Below are positions 8,334-17,122 of a stretch of DNA of 38,916 nucleotides, piece by piece. The number at the start of each line of letters is the position of its first letter. Position 1 is the stretch's first letter. The translations under genes were made by a program, and so were the position numbers. The stretch is taken from NCBI GenBank assembly GCA_945900755.1, contig CAMDKS010000028.1, positions 1 through 38,916 on the forward strand, given 5' to 3'. Below the pieces are notes generated by a model. That model did no database searches. It was not told where the DNA came from and saw only the letters and a program-made list of their open reading frames with translations. The DNA comes from Bdellovibrio sp. ZAP7. Its GTDB lineage: Bacteria; Bdellovibrionota_B; Oligoflexia; Oligoflexales; RGVZ01.

Positions 8334-9587
8334 TTATAATTCCTCACTCGCTGGATTCATTGGGGAAAGCTTCCTTTTTTTGATTCTTTCCACAAGTGTG
8401 GTGCGATTCATTCCCAGAAGTTTGGCCGCTTGATTGCGATTATTATCGGTTCTCAATAGTGCCTGAGTAATCAGGCTATTTTCCAAACCTTCGATGAACG
8501 CGACGAGGTCTATCCCATGCTGAGGAAGGGTTCCAAAGGACGTCGGCATAGTCATCTCTGGGACACCCGGCCTTGGATTCAGACTTTGTAAGGACGTAGG
8601 AGGCACACCTGAGTGGATTTTTGGCTGATTTGGCGAGGACCACTGGCCGGCAAATCCACTTGAAGCTGAAAAATGAGAAGCTCCGAATGCGCTTGAATGT
8701 CCTGTCAATGGGTTGGGACGAGCCGACTGAAACTCACGAGGAAGGTGCTCGACACAAATTTGTCCGCCTCCACGCATCACAACCAAGCGTTCTACCATAT
8801 TCTGCAGCTGGCGTATATTTCCCGGCCACATCTGGACACTGAGGATGGACGACGACTCTTGATTAAACCAGCAGGGCTGCTGTTGCGGGTGCATGCGATT
8901 TGAGACTTCGATGAAGTAGGCCAACAAAAGCGGAATATCTTCACTACGCTCGCGAAGTGCTGGAAGAGAAACCGGAAGAACATTGATACGATAATAGAGG
9001 TCACTTCTAAAGGATCCATGGATGATCGCACCCTCGAGATCAACGTGGGTCGCAGCGATGACCCGAACATCCGATCGGCACAGTTCCTTACCACCAACAG
9101 GCGTGAACGTTTTTTCTTGTAGCACACGCAAAAGTTTAGATTGCAGGGCGGGAGCCATGTCGCCAATTTCGTCCAAAAACAATGTGCCACCATTGGCCCG
9201 CTCAAAAACGCCAGGGTGACGCTGGATGGCTCCAGTAAATGCGCCTTTTTCATGGCCGAAGAGTTCACTTTCCAATAGGTTTTCAGGAATAGCGCTACAA
9301 TTGATGGCGATAAATGGCTTGTGACTACGATTGGATAGGCGGTGAATGGCTTGAGCTATCAATTCTTTGCCGGTTCCACTTTCGCCATTAATTAGCACCG
9401 AACTATCACTTCGGGAAATTTTCACCACTGACTGAAGAACCGCACTCATTGCACTACTGCGACCAATAATCTCAGGAAATGAGTGTGACCAAGTTTCTGG
9501 ATGAACCGCCATTGTGTTTTCATGCAACAATTTTGCGGCAGAAATTGGCGACACGACAGATTCAGGACGCTTGTCAGAATAGCTCAT
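8334..9587 (-). CDS. sigma-54-dependent transcriptional activator, Fis-type, no receiver domain
   Basis: AAA+ enhancer-binding protein that remodels RNA polymerase-sigma54. In the 417-aa product the Walker A is at 68-75 (GESGTGKE), the sigma-54 contact loop GAFTGA at 115-120, the Walker B at 133-140 (GGTLFLDE), an arginine-finger region follows, and a Fis-type helix-turn-helix lies near 375-413 (NRNQAAKLLGMNRTTL). The N-terminus is only about 40 residues with no receiver, GAF or PAS domain, so activity is probably controlled by a separate partner or by expression (PspF-like layout). A Pro/Ser/Gly-rich linker of about 60 residues joins AAA+ and HTH. The next gene downstream is the secreted protease. 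I saw no convincing -24/-12 promoter nearby. Confidence 0.93.
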   Translation of the reverse strand: MSYSDKRPESVVSPISAAKLLHENTMAVHPETWSHSFPEIIGRSSAMSAVLQSVVKISRSDSSVLINGESGTGKELIAQAIHRLSNRSHKPFIAINCSAIPENLLESELFGHEKGAFTGAIQRHPGVFERANGGTLFLDEIGDMAPALQSKLLRVLQEKTFTPVGGKELCRSDVRVIAATHVDLEGAIIHGSFRSDLYYRINVLPVSLPALRERSEDIPLLLAYFIEVSNRMHPQQQPCWFNQESSSILSVQMWPGNIRQLQNMVERLVVMRGGGQICVEHLPREFQSARPNPLTGHSSAFGASHFSASSGFAGQWSSPNQPKIHSGVPPTSLQSLNPRPGVPEMTMPTSFGTLPQHGIDLVAFIEGLENSLITQALLRTDNNRNQAAKLLGMNRTTLVERIKKRKLSPMNPASEEL

Positions 9588-9926
9588 AACGAGTTGCTTC
9601 TCCGTGCGAGTGGTCGAGATGCGCCACCCACAAAAATTGGGGGCTCGGCGCTTATCACACTTCCTAGGGTTGACACGGTTTCATTCAAGGGAATTAACTC
9701 GTGTCAAGAAAATAGTTTTGTTACCTGTCTTTTAATCATAACCTCATGTTCTACCTGGGTGCAAATGTTGCCGAGCATTATTTTTACGGCTGAAACCGTT
9801 GGCAAGACGCAACTTTAGCGAATTGTTGCGATTTTTGATGCGACTTTCTAACTTTATAACCATAATGAGATCAGTAGTTTGCGGGTTATTAAAAATTGGC
9901 GATTTGATAAAGAGGGCGCAAAAGCT

Positions 9927-11027
9927 GTGCGAGTTGCGATTGTTCACGATTGGTTAGTGAGTTGGCGGGGCGGTGAGAAGGTCTTAGAATCTATCGCAAG
10001 TCTTTATCCTGACGCACCTATTTTCACGTTATTTTGTGATTTATCATCTCTCCCAGAGACGTTCCAACACAGAAAAATCATCGTTCACCCAGGTGCAAAT
10101 CGCCTGCGCTTTATGCGAAAAGCGCTTTTGCCACTATTTCCGATCTGGATTGAATCCATTAATCTTTCTGGTTTTGATCTTGTGATCAGCACGTCAAGTT
10201 GTGTGGCAAAAGGCGTGCTCGTTGATCCGAGCGCACGGCACCTATGTTATATTCATTCGCCGATGAGGTATATTTGGGATCAAAGAGACGAGTACGTTGG
10301 CGCCTTAAGAAAGATTCCTGTCGTTGGATTTATCGTTGATTTCGTCAGCTCCCTGCTAAGAGTTTGGGACACGGCGTCTTCGACCCGCGTGGATTTATTT
10401 GTCGCAAATTCAACCTTCATTCGGCAAAGAGTCCAAAAATATTATGCGCGAACGGCACTGATCGTTCCGCCTCCGGTTGACGTAAAAAAATTCAAAAGCT
10501 CAGATACCCAAGTAAAAAAAGGCTATCTCCTTGCGGCAGGAGCATTCGTTGGCTACAAGCGCTTTGATTTGGCCATTGCAGCCTGCGAAAAACTTGGTCG
10601 CAAACTAATCGTTGCTGGACAAGGCCCAGACTATGGACGACTAAAGTCTATGGCCGGCCCTCACACGACTGTGATCAATGCCCCCGACGATCAGTTGTGG
10701 ACCACCCTCATGCGTGAGGCCGATGGCCTATTATTCCCTGGGGTCGAAGATTTTGGCATAACGGCTATTGAGGCCATGGCCGCCGGAACTCCCGTGATTG
10801 CTTATAAGGCTGGCGGTGCACTAGATTATATTATTGAAAGTACAACGGGTCTTTTCTTTGCTGAGCCCACGATTGACTCCTTATGCGCGGCCATCGAGCA
10901 GCACAAAGCCACCGTCTGGAGTCGACTAACGCTGGAGCAGCATGCCGCAAAGTATGGACACGAAGCATTTTCCGCCAAAATGCGCGTCATCATTGATGAG
11001 TTACTTGAACAAGATGTGACCCTATGA
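9927..11027 (+). CDS. GT4-family glycosyltransferase (WbaZ/mannosyltransferase-like)
   Basis: Retaining, nucleotide-sugar dependent glycosyltransferase, probably acting in surface polysaccharide assembly at the inner membrane. The product begins VRVAIVHDWLVSWRGGEKVLE, typical of this subgroup. It contains YIHSPMRYIWD, the nucleotide-binding half with VAGQGPDYGRL, and the GT4 E-x7-E motif at E274/E282 (EDFGITAIEAMAAGTPVIAY). The frame is open to a TTG at 9879, but GTG 9927 has AGAGGG ten bases upstream and matches family starts. Its stop overlaps the start of the phosphotransferase gene by 4 nt, indicating translational coupling. The sugar specificity cannot be read from sequence. Confidence 0.88.
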   Translation: MRVAIVHDWLVSWRGGEKVLESIASLYPDAPIFTLFCDLSSLPETFQHRKIIVHPGANRLRFMRKALLPLFPIWIESINLSGFDLVISTSSCVAKGVLVDPSARHLCYIHSPMRYIWDQRDEYVGALRKIPVVGFIVDFVSSLLRVWDTASSTRVDLFVANSTFIRQRVQKYYARTALIVPPPVDVKKFKSSDTQVKKGYLLAAGAFVGYKRFDLAIAACEKLGRKLIVAGQGPDYGRLKSMAGPHTTVINAPDDQLWTTLMREADGLLFPGVEDFGITAIEAMAAGTPVIAYKAGGALDYIIESTTGLFFAEPTIDSLCAAIEQHKATVWSRLTLEQHAAKYGHEAFSAKMRVIIDELLEQDVTL

Positions 11028-12442
11028 ACCCACGGAAGCAAAATATTCTGACCCTCATTCGTATTACTGTTGATATCATTATGGTGCTTTTTGCTTGGGG
11101 AGCTGCCTGGGTGATTCGCTTTCACAGCGGCATGGAGGTCCTTCACGGCGTGCCAGCTGTGGGTCTCTATTTAAAATTAATGCCCTTTATCACCATTATT
11201 TGGATTTCTGTGTTTGCGGTTTCGGGGTTTTACCGCCGTAGCAATCGCCACCGTAGCGCCATCCTCGAAGCCCTGGACGTGCTTCAGTCCTCGACCGTAG
11301 CCACCTTGACGTTTATTACGTTTACTTATTTTTACGAAGAGTATCGATATAGTCGAATCACGATCGGTATTTTTGCGGCTATTCACCCGCTCCTTATTAT
11401 TGCTGGTCGTAGCATTATTCGAAAATCATTACGCATCTATCGCAAGCGCGCTCCTCGCCGCCGAACATTAATCATTGGTTCTGGGGAGTTTGTAGAGACG
11501 GCCATAAAAATGGCCGAAATGGGCGAGGTTGCACCAAATGACATTGCGGGCATCATCCTCGTCGGCGATCAAAATCAAATGGATGTGGGCCGAAAAATTG
11601 CTGACGGCAAACAGCTGCGGATTTTTGAGGATCAAAACGACTGGCCAGCATTTTTTACGCTCCACCCTATGCAGACCGTGATCGTTGCTTTATCTTACAA
11701 GAATTTTGGCTGGATTGAGGAAAAACTCGAGGCGATCGCCAATCAAGTACCTGACGTCAAGCTGTTGCCGGACTTGATGAAGTTCACACGCTTGGCCGCA
11801 GGTATCGAATTAATATCAGGGGTACCGGTTATAAGTATTCATGATAGCCCCCTGGTCGGAGTCCAGGGAGTTTTTAAGCGAGTCGTCGACTTTTTGGGAG
11901 CTTTGGTGGCCATCATCCTTTTTTCACCAATTATGATGGCCTCGTGTATCATTATTCCTCTCATGTCGAGGGGCCCTATTTTGTATCGTCAAGAACGCAT
12001 GGGTCTAGACGGTCAGACGTTCATGATTTGGAAATTCAGGACCATGCCAGTTAACGCAGAGAAGGCGACCGGAGCCATTTTTGCCAAAGAAGGCGATAAT
12101 CGGGCCACTTGGTTCGGAAGAATTCTGCGGAAAACGAGCATGGATGAGTTGCCGCAATTTTTCAATGTTTTAATTGGTGACATGAGTCTAGTTGGACCTC
12201 GCCCTGAACGAACGATTTTTGTTAATGATTTTCGCCGCAAGATTCCAGGGTATTTTTTGCGCCACAAAGTCAAAGCCGGCATCACAGGGTGGGCCCAAGT
12301 CAACGGCTGGCGAGGAGATACTAGCATTGAAAAGAGAATTGAATGTGACCTCTATTATATTCAAAACTGGTCTTTAGGCTTTGACTTCCGAATTCTCTTG
12401 CTTACCTTTGTTAGAGGGATTATTCACAAAAACGCCTATTAG
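11024..12442 (+). CDS. polyprenyl-phosphate sugar-1-phosphate transferase (WcaJ/exopolysaccharide initiation type)
   Basis: Initiates polysaccharide repeat-unit synthesis by moving a sugar-1-phosphate onto undecaprenyl phosphate. The 472-aa product has about four N-terminal membrane helices, a Rossmann-like CoA-binding-type middle domain (RRRTLIIGSGEF), a fifth hydrophobic segment (LGALVAIILFSPIMMA), and the C-terminal bacterial sugar transferase domain. That domain carries YRQERMGLDGQTFMIWKFR, KTSMDELPQFFNVL, GDMSLVGPRPE and KAGITGWAQVNGWRG. It starts inside the stop of the GT4 gene (ATGA), so both form one operon. No polymerase or flippase lies in the window, so the rest of the polysaccharide pathway must be elsewhere. 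Confidence 0.93.
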   Translation: MNPRKQNILTLIRITVDIIMVLFAWGAAWVIRFHSGMEVLHGVPAVGLYLKLMPFITIIWISVFAVSGFYRRSNRHRSAILEALDVLQSSTVATLTFITFTYFYEEYRYSRITIGIFAAIHPLLIIAGRSIIRKSLRIYRKRAPRRRTLIIGSGEFVETAIKMAEMGEVAPNDIAGIILVGDQNQMDVGRKIADGKQLRIFEDQNDWPAFFTLHPMQTVIVALSYKNFGWIEEKLEAIANQVPDVKLLPDLMKFTRLAAGIELISGVPVISIHDSPLVGVQGVFKRVVDFLGALVAIILFSPIMMASCIIIPLMSRGPILYRQERMGLDGQTFMIWKFRTMPVNAEKATGAIFAKEGDNRATWFGRILRKTSMDELPQFFNVLIGDMSLVGPRPERTIFVNDFRRKIPGYFLRHKVKAGITGWAQVNGWRGDTSIEKRIECDLYYIQNWSLGFDFRILLLTFVRGIIHKNAY

Positions 12443-12488
12443 ACTCGACCCCTTAGCAACGTTTTAAAAATATTTGCGGAGATCCGAA

Positions 12489-13538
12489 ATGACCACCTCT
12501 CAAAAAAACCCCGTTGGTATCCTTGGCTTTGAATTTGTCGAGTTCGTTTCGCCGAAATCAGAAGATCTCCACACACTTTTTTTCGACCTGGGATTTTCTT
12601 GTACCAAATCTCAGCCTCAGGGCTTGGTCGATTATTATAATCAAAATGACATTCATTTTTTGATCAACAAAAACCCAAACTCGTTTGCCGCCGATTTCGC
12701 GAAGCTTCACGGTCCGAGTGTGTGCTCAACCGGCTGGCGCGTTGAAAATGCAGACCGTGCCTTTGAGGTGGCTGTCTCACGCGGCGCCAAGCCGGCATTA
12801 AAGACCGACTACCTGCGAAACGGCAAGAAGGTACCGGCCATCGTCGGCGTAGGCGAAAGCGTCATATACTTCATTGAAGACCACAAAAACATTTCGCGGT
12901 ATGAGCAAATGGGATTTGAGGCCGTGAAAAATCCTACCCTTGCAAGCCCAAAGGGCTTTGCCCTCATGGATCATCTAACCAATAATGTTTATCCTGGCGA
13001 GCTCATCCCGCTTGCTAATTTCTACAGGGATGTTTTCGGCTTTGAGGACATTCGTTATTTTGATATTCGTGGTGAAAAAACCGGTCTTTTGAGCTTTGCG
13101 CTGCGCTCCCCGTGCGGAAGTTTCTGCATTCCAATTAATGAGGGAACGGAATCAAAAAGCCAAATCAATGAATATCTCCGCGAATATAAGGGTCAAGGCA
13201 TTCAACACATCGCCCTGCTCACGCCAAACATTCTCAAGACTATGAAGGATATGGAAGGCGCCAAGTTTGAGACCCTTGATATCGACAGTGACTACTACGA
13301 CGAAGTGTTCTCGAGAGTCCCTATTGTTTCCGAAGACCACCAGAAGATTAAGGACTACAACCTACTGGTCGACGGCGACGACAGCGGTTACCTCATTCAA
13401 ATTTTCTCAAAGAATGTTATCGGCCCAATTTTCTTTGAATTTATTCAACGCAAAAATAACCTTGGCTTTGGCGAAGGTAATTTTGGAGCCCTTTTCCGTG
13501 CCATAGAACGGGATCAAGAGCGCCGCGGGGTGCTATAG
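12489..13538 (+). CDS. hppD: 4-hydroxyphenylpyruvate dioxygenase
   Basis: Non-heme Fe(II) enzyme converting 4-hydroxyphenylpyruvate to homogentisate in tyrosine catabolism. The 349-aa product has two vicinal-oxygen-chelate halves. The iron ligands can be placed at H162 (MDHLTNNV), H240 (GIQHIALLT) and E317 (FFEFIQRKN), the standard 2-His-1-Glu set. ATG 12489 has GGAG seven bases upstream; a TTG at 12474 would add five residues. It follows the sugar transferase gene by 46 bp with no terminator between. Its stop codon overlaps the Rieske gene start by one base (TAGTG). No homogentisate dioxygenase or fumarylacetoacetase is in the window. Confidence 0.96.
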   Translation: MTTSQKNPVGILGFEFVEFVSPKSEDLHTLFFDLGFSCTKSQPQGLVDYYNQNDIHFLINKNPNSFAADFAKLHGPSVCSTGWRVENADRAFEVAVSRGAKPALKTDYLRNGKKVPAIVGVGESVIYFIEDHKNISRYEQMGFEAVKNPTLASPKGFALMDHLTNNVYPGELIPLANFYRDVFGFEDIRYFDIRGEKTGLLSFALRSPCGSFCIPINEGTESKSQINEYLREYKGQGIQHIALLTPNILKTMKDMEGAKFETLDIDSDYYDEVFSRVPIVSEDHQKIKDYNLLVDGDDSGYLIQIFSKNVIGPIFFEFIQRKNNLGFGEGNFGALFRAIERDQERRGVL

Positions 13539-13858
13539 TGGCATTGCCCCAATCTCATCTTGTGGGCGTAGCCGCGGAGTTTCCCGAAGGGACCATCGTC
13601 GGCCGGACCGTCGCAGGGACAGACGTCATCCTCATACGGCGCCAGGGGCAGCTACAGTGCTACCTCGACCAATGCTCCCATCAGCCGGTAAAGCTAAGCG
13701 AATTTGGCGAGGTTTCAGGCGGCCGCTTGGTTTGCCATGCCCACGGCGGCACCTTTGACTTAGACGAGAAGGGCCGAGTCATTTGCGACCCACCCATGGA
13801 CGCGCTTACACCTGTTATATGCAGCGAGATGGCTGGACAGGTATTCGTAAGTATTTAA
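13538..13858 (+). CDS. Rieske [2Fe-2S] ferredoxin-like protein
   Basis: Small electron-transfer protein of 106 aa with the complete Rieske cluster signature: C46-x-H48 (CSHQP) and C66-x2-H69 (CHAHGG), 17 residues between the two halves. No oxygenase domain is fused. It starts with GTG overlapping the hppD stop (TAGTG), so its translation is probably coupled to hppD. A role as electron donor to an aromatic-ring or tyrosine-pathway oxygenase is an inference from that coupling, since HPPD itself needs no ferredoxin. Soluble, no signal peptide seen. Confidence 0.9.
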   Translation: MALPQSHLVGVAAEFPEGTIVGRTVAGTDVILIRRQGQLQCYLDQCSHQPVKLSEFGEVSGGRLVCHAHGGTFDLDEKGRVICDPPMDALTPVICSEMAGQVFVSI

Positions 13859-13928
13859 ACTCAACAATATCAATATGTTACTTGTTACTGCGGTTTATAA
13901 TATGTTTTAACAATTGTATAGAATGTTG

Positions 13929-13957
13929 TTGACTTATTAATTAAAGTTATATACAAT
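13929..13957 (+). promoter_or_regulatory. sigma-70-type promoter for the metzincin-like lipoprotein gene
   Basis: TTGACT (13929-13934), a 17-bp AT-rich spacer, and TACAAT (13952-13957), each one base from consensus. It lies in an AT-rich gap about 105 bp upstream of ATG 14063 and in the correct orientation. Confidence 0.7.
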
Positions 13958-14062
13958 CCCGGTGTGTATAGCCATCTGGCTTAGTTTCTACTCCCCTTTC
14001 CTCTGCTGTCGTTGGTGCTGGCAATTGTGCCCAAATCTGTTGTTGCCCTGTTAGGAGTATTT

Positions 14063-14635
14063 ATGTTCCTTAGACTATTTGCCTCTCTATCCGTTGCCGT
14101 ATCTCTATCGTCATGCGGTCAGAATATTCAAAAATCCGAAGTGAAATCTTATATTCTTGGCGTCAGCCAAGAACACTCTGCTTACAAGCCATTAATAAAA
14201 AGCCTGATAGCCAACTATAATGCCTCCGTTGGAAGTACTGTTTTAGAATTTTCAGATTCAATGGATTCCGTCAATAGCCCTATCCTTATTACCAAGGGCC
14301 TTGAAACTAGGGACGGTAAAGTGGGCTGGGGCCAGTGGAGTTCCTCGACTGAACGCAAAGGCACAACTGTTCCACTTCCTGGCGCAAATGCAACTGAAAC
14401 TACAAAGTATAGCCTTCAAGTGGAATTTGACGAGGATTTCTTGAGTAGCAACTCAAAGGAATCTGCTGCTGGAATTCCAAACTATGAAGTTCAAAAACTT
14501 TTCGCCCATGAAATCGGGCACGGCTTCCAAATGGAGCATGATCCAGATGTAAAACAAATTATGTATCTGGATATTTCTGGGGAAAAAAGTTTTGATACTT
14601 ATTGGCCGCGCGTTCGCAGTTTTTTTGCCCTATAG
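14063..14635 (+). CDS. putative metzincin-like zinc protease lipoprotein
   Basis: A 190-aa product with a lipoprotein signal peptide (MFLRLFASLSVAVSLSSC; lipobox LSSC, mature Cys at 18). It has the zinc motif HEIGHGFQMEH at H149-E150-H153-H159, and a downstream methionine-turn candidate (IMY, M167). The HExxHxxxxxH spacing plus Met-turn is the metzincin pattern, but the usual glycine at the eighth motif position is glutamine. ATG 14063 is chosen because TAGGAG lies at ideal spacing and it gives a clean lipoprotein signal; the open frame extends to 14012. A near-consensus promoter lies upstream. Substrate unknown; an envelope-anchored peptidase is inferred. Confidence 0.72.
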   Translation: MFLRLFASLSVAVSLSSCGQNIQKSEVKSYILGVSQEHSAYKPLIKSLIANYNASVGSTVLEFSDSMDSVNSPILITKGLETRDGKVGWGQWSSSTERKGTTVPLPGANATETTKYSLQVEFDEDFLSSNSKESAAGIPNYEVQKLFAHEIGHGFQMEHDPDVKQIMYLDISGEKSFDTYWPRVRSFFAL

Positions 14636-14659
14636 CACCAAGTCTATACACAGTAGAAT

Positions 14660-15409
14660 CTAAAAAGCGATGCCGATAGCCAATTTGGACATAATTAGCG
14701 CTCCACCAGCGTATTTATTAAAATTTGCCTGTTGAGCAGCTGCGTCCACATCATAAATCGCTTCCTCGGGACGCTTCGATTTAAGACCCATTTTCATAAT
14801 TGGATAGGAAAAATCAACCAAATCAGCGCCAACAACAAATCCACCGAGCGGAAGTCGCAAGCCAATCGCGCCACCAATTGTAACAACCTTGACGGATGCA
14901 CTACCAGGTGATTCCGATGTTATTTCCTCATCGATAGCTAACCACTCGCCGCTTAACATACTGAACCCCAATCCACCGGCCACAAATCCTTTACCCATAA
15001 CACTTTGTCGATACCGCCCGCTAAAATGCGTTCTCGTTGCGGAGATGATGCCGATGGTTCCACGCGAATACGTCAACCCCAAATCGACGCCACTCCCGTT
15101 AGCTTTCTGCGTGCCGAGGCTCCCACCAAATGCAAGACCCTTTTCGGCGAGGGAATATCCCAGCACCGCCAGAACCGTAATTTTCGTCTTTTTTTGTGCT
15201 TCCCCTACAGCAGCAGGTCCCGGATCCGAAGGTTTTTCACCTTCACCCGAAGTTTTAGAGGACTTCCCCTTTGCCGATTTGCTAGATTTCGAGTCCGACG
15301 ATTTCTTTGCACTTCCTTTGGACTTCCCACCTGCGAAAGACTCTCCTGAAAATAGTCCGACCGCTAAAATAATAGCAGCAGCCTTCATCCAAAAATTTTT
15401 CATCGCCAT
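14660..15409 (-). CDS. secreted beta-barrel-like envelope protein, last gene of the TPR/barrel operon
   Basis: A 249-aa product with an N-terminal signal peptide (MKNFWMKAAAIILAVGLFSGESFAGG), then a highly charged Ser/Lys linker at about 30-60. The rest is rich in alternating hydrophobic/Gly strands (GLAFGGSLGTQ, GLTYSRGTIGI, GGAIGLRLPLGGFVVGADL) and ends in Phe (LAIGIAF), as outer-membrane barrels do. Family not recognised. It is 28 bp downstream of the small periplasmic gene and shares its Lys/Ser/Gly-rich N-terminal style. Probably an outer-membrane component of the machine encoded by the operon. Confidence 0.65.
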   Translation of the reverse strand: MAMKNFWMKAAAIILAVGLFSGESFAGGKSKGSAKKSSDSKSSKSAKGKSSKTSGEGEKPSDPGPAAVGEAQKKTKITVLAVLGYSLAEKGLAFGGSLGTQKANGSGVDLGLTYSRGTIGIISATRTHFSGRYRQSVMGKGFVAGGLGFSMLSGEWLAIDEEITSESPGSASVKVVTIGGAIGLRLPLGGFVVGADLVDFSYPIMKMGLKSKRPEEAIYDVDAAAQQANFNKYAGGALIMSKLAIGIAF

Positions 15410-15437
15410 GCCTACCCCCGAAAATCCAAAACCATAA

Positions 15438-15806
15438 TTATTTCACAATTGCTTTCGTCGCACTTTTTGAGTTATCCAATTCATTGCGAAAGTGACTTCT
15501 TAACTTAACCATATCGCTCATGCTGCTGCTCTGATGCCCTTGCAGCATAAATCCTTCTGGGGTTTTCATTTTACCGTCAATAGCTGTATCGGTAAAATCA
15601 ATACGGGTCGATGAAACCTCAGAATAGCCATCACTGGATGCACTAGGGTTCACCGTTTTAGGTTTTTGGGAAGGTGCAGACTTACTAGCAGAAGTCTTTG
15701 TAGCGGCTCCTTTTCCTTTAGATTTCTTTTCCGCCAGGGCCACGGTCGAAAGACTGAAGCTAAAAATAATGAGAGTTACGAAGGCCATTAAAATTTGATT
15801 ACTCAT
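15438..15806 (-). CDS. small periplasmic protein of the TPR/barrel operon (CglF/AgmX-cluster-like)
   Basis: A 122-aa product with a signal peptide (about 1-25, ending TVALAEKK), a Lys/Ser/Thr/Pro linker, and a C-terminal region containing IDFTDTAIDGKMKTPEGFML and MVKLRSHFRNEL. That pattern (a DG-x-K-x-x-PEG stretch followed by LRxxFRxEL) is, to my knowledge, typical of small proteins encoded next to the TPR genes of gliding-type envelope complexes in myxobacteria and Bdellovibrio. GAGGAG precedes the ATG. Family assignment is by recall of the motif and context, not by search. Confidence 0.6.
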   Translation of the reverse strand: MSNQILMAFVTLIIFSFSLSTVALAEKKSKGKGAATKTSASKSAPSQKPKTVNPSASSDGYSEVSSTRIDFTDTAIDGKMKTPEGFMLQGHQSSSMSDMVKLRSHFRNELDNSKSATKAIVK

Positions 15807-15850
15807 AGTTCTCCTCTACGTCGAATACAGTGTGCGAATGCACGTTAACT

Positions 15851-17047
15851 TTAGTGAGCCGGCGCTTTCAGTTGCTTCTCCAGTTCGTCCATTTCTGCAT
15901 CGGTCGGCGTCGTCTGCTTGGCCACCTCAGGCTTCACAGGAACCGCCACTGGCGAAACCTTCTTTGGGGACACTGCGACGGCCTTTAGCTTTTGAGGTCC
16001 AGGGCTGCTAGCTGCTGCAGGAGCAGCAACTGGACTCTCTAAGGCTGCAACTGGGCCCTTTGATTTGTCGCTTGAACGGCTTGGCTGACGTGTGCCAAGC
16101 TCGTCGGCAAGGGCCCTCAGATCTTCATCTGACGCCTTTTCGCCGCGTGCCGTTTTCATTCCATTAATGTCCTCGATCAACGCGAAGGCATGATCCGTTT
16201 TTTCGGTTTTTTGAGGCGATGCTTTTATGTACGCTTTTAGGGTTGCGATGGATTCATCGAGTAGATTTGAGTTTTTTTGAGCAATCGCCATATTATAGAG
16301 GGCCAGCTGGTTTGTGCTGTCACTAGAAAGAATTTCTTGATACGTCACAATGGCTTCTGCATTTTTGCCACGGGAGGCATCAATTATAGCTAAATGAAGT
16401 TTCGCATCCTGATGACTTGGTGCGACTTTAAGAATCCGTTCGAATTGAGATCTGGCTTGTGCAAGCAAACGATATTTCAAATACAAAACACCCATATTCA
16501 TGCGTACCGATATATCACTTGCATTTAAGTTAAGAGACCGCTTCCATATTCTCATGGCTTCGCCGTTATCTCCGTTTGCCAGTGCAATGAGGCCTAACAT
16601 ATTATGTACGCTGGAATCAGAGGACGACTCCCCACCGAGGGACGTAAGAAAAATAAGGGCCTTGTCGTAGTTATGGGTGCGAATGGCAATTTGAGCCAGC
16701 ACCTTATGAGCCTCTTGATTTCTTATATCAATCATCAATGCACTGCGGCTTGTGGCCTCTGCATCAGCAAATCGATCTTGGGCCAATTGCAGCTGAGCAA
16801 GGCTGAGAATGGCCTGAATATCTCTAGGCCGCTCCTTGACAATGACCTCTAGCTTCTCTCTGGCACTTGTAATCGAAGTATCTTTACTACCATCAGGAAT
16901 GGCCGTTTGTTGATTTCCAGGCGAGCTGATCACCACTTCATTACGACTCTTATCAACGATTTTTCCGCCCGTTGCTAGCGTGCGGCACGACGCCGTAGCC
17001 ATCGCGAGAATGACAACGCTCACTGAAATCATCTGATATTGCTTCAT
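15851..17047 (-). CDS. TPR-repeat lipoprotein (AglT/GltE-like)
   Basis: A 398-aa product with a lipoprotein signal (lipobox in MATASC, mature Cys 21). Several TPR units span about residues 55-290 (for example RPRDIQAILSLAQLQLAQDR, NNMLGLIALANGDNGEAMRI-like stretches and LALYNMAIAQKNSNLLDESI). A Pro/Ala/Lys/Ser linker leads to a short charged C-terminal helix (TDAEMDELEKQLKAP). TPR proteins scaffold multiprotein assemblies; a lipid anchor places this one at a membrane face in the periplasm. Position between the large TPR gene and the small periplasmic protein supports a role in the same trans-envelope complex. GAGGAG precedes the ATG. Confidence 0.68.
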   Translation of the reverse strand: MKQYQMISVSVVILAMATASCRTLATGGKIVDKSRNEVVISSPGNQQTAIPDGSKDTSITSAREKLEVIVKERPRDIQAILSLAQLQLAQDRFADAEATSRSALMIDIRNQEAHKVLAQIAIRTHNYDKALIFLTSLGGESSSDSSVHNMLGLIALANGDNGEAMRIWKRSLNLNASDISVRMNMGVLYLKYRLLAQARSQFERILKVAPSHQDAKLHLAIIDASRGKNAEAIVTYQEILSSDSTNQLALYNMAIAQKNSNLLDESIATLKAYIKASPQKTEKTDHAFALIEDINGMKTARGEKASDEDLRALADELGTRQPSRSSDKSKGPVAALESPVAAPAAASSPGPQKLKAVAVSPKKVSPVAVPVKPEVAKQTTPTDAEMDELEKQLKAPAH

Positions 17048-17122
17048 AACACTTCTCCTCTAGTTGATAATCACGCACAAAAAAAATTTCCAATATTTGA
17101 CCAAAAAAACCAAACTCAAAAC

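Noticed and set aside
14889-15437. Long plus-strand frame opposite the barrel-like gene
   Set aside because: It is antisense to a gene with signal peptide, good ribosome-binding site and operon position; the composition (Pro/Phe/Asp repeats) is that of a shadow.
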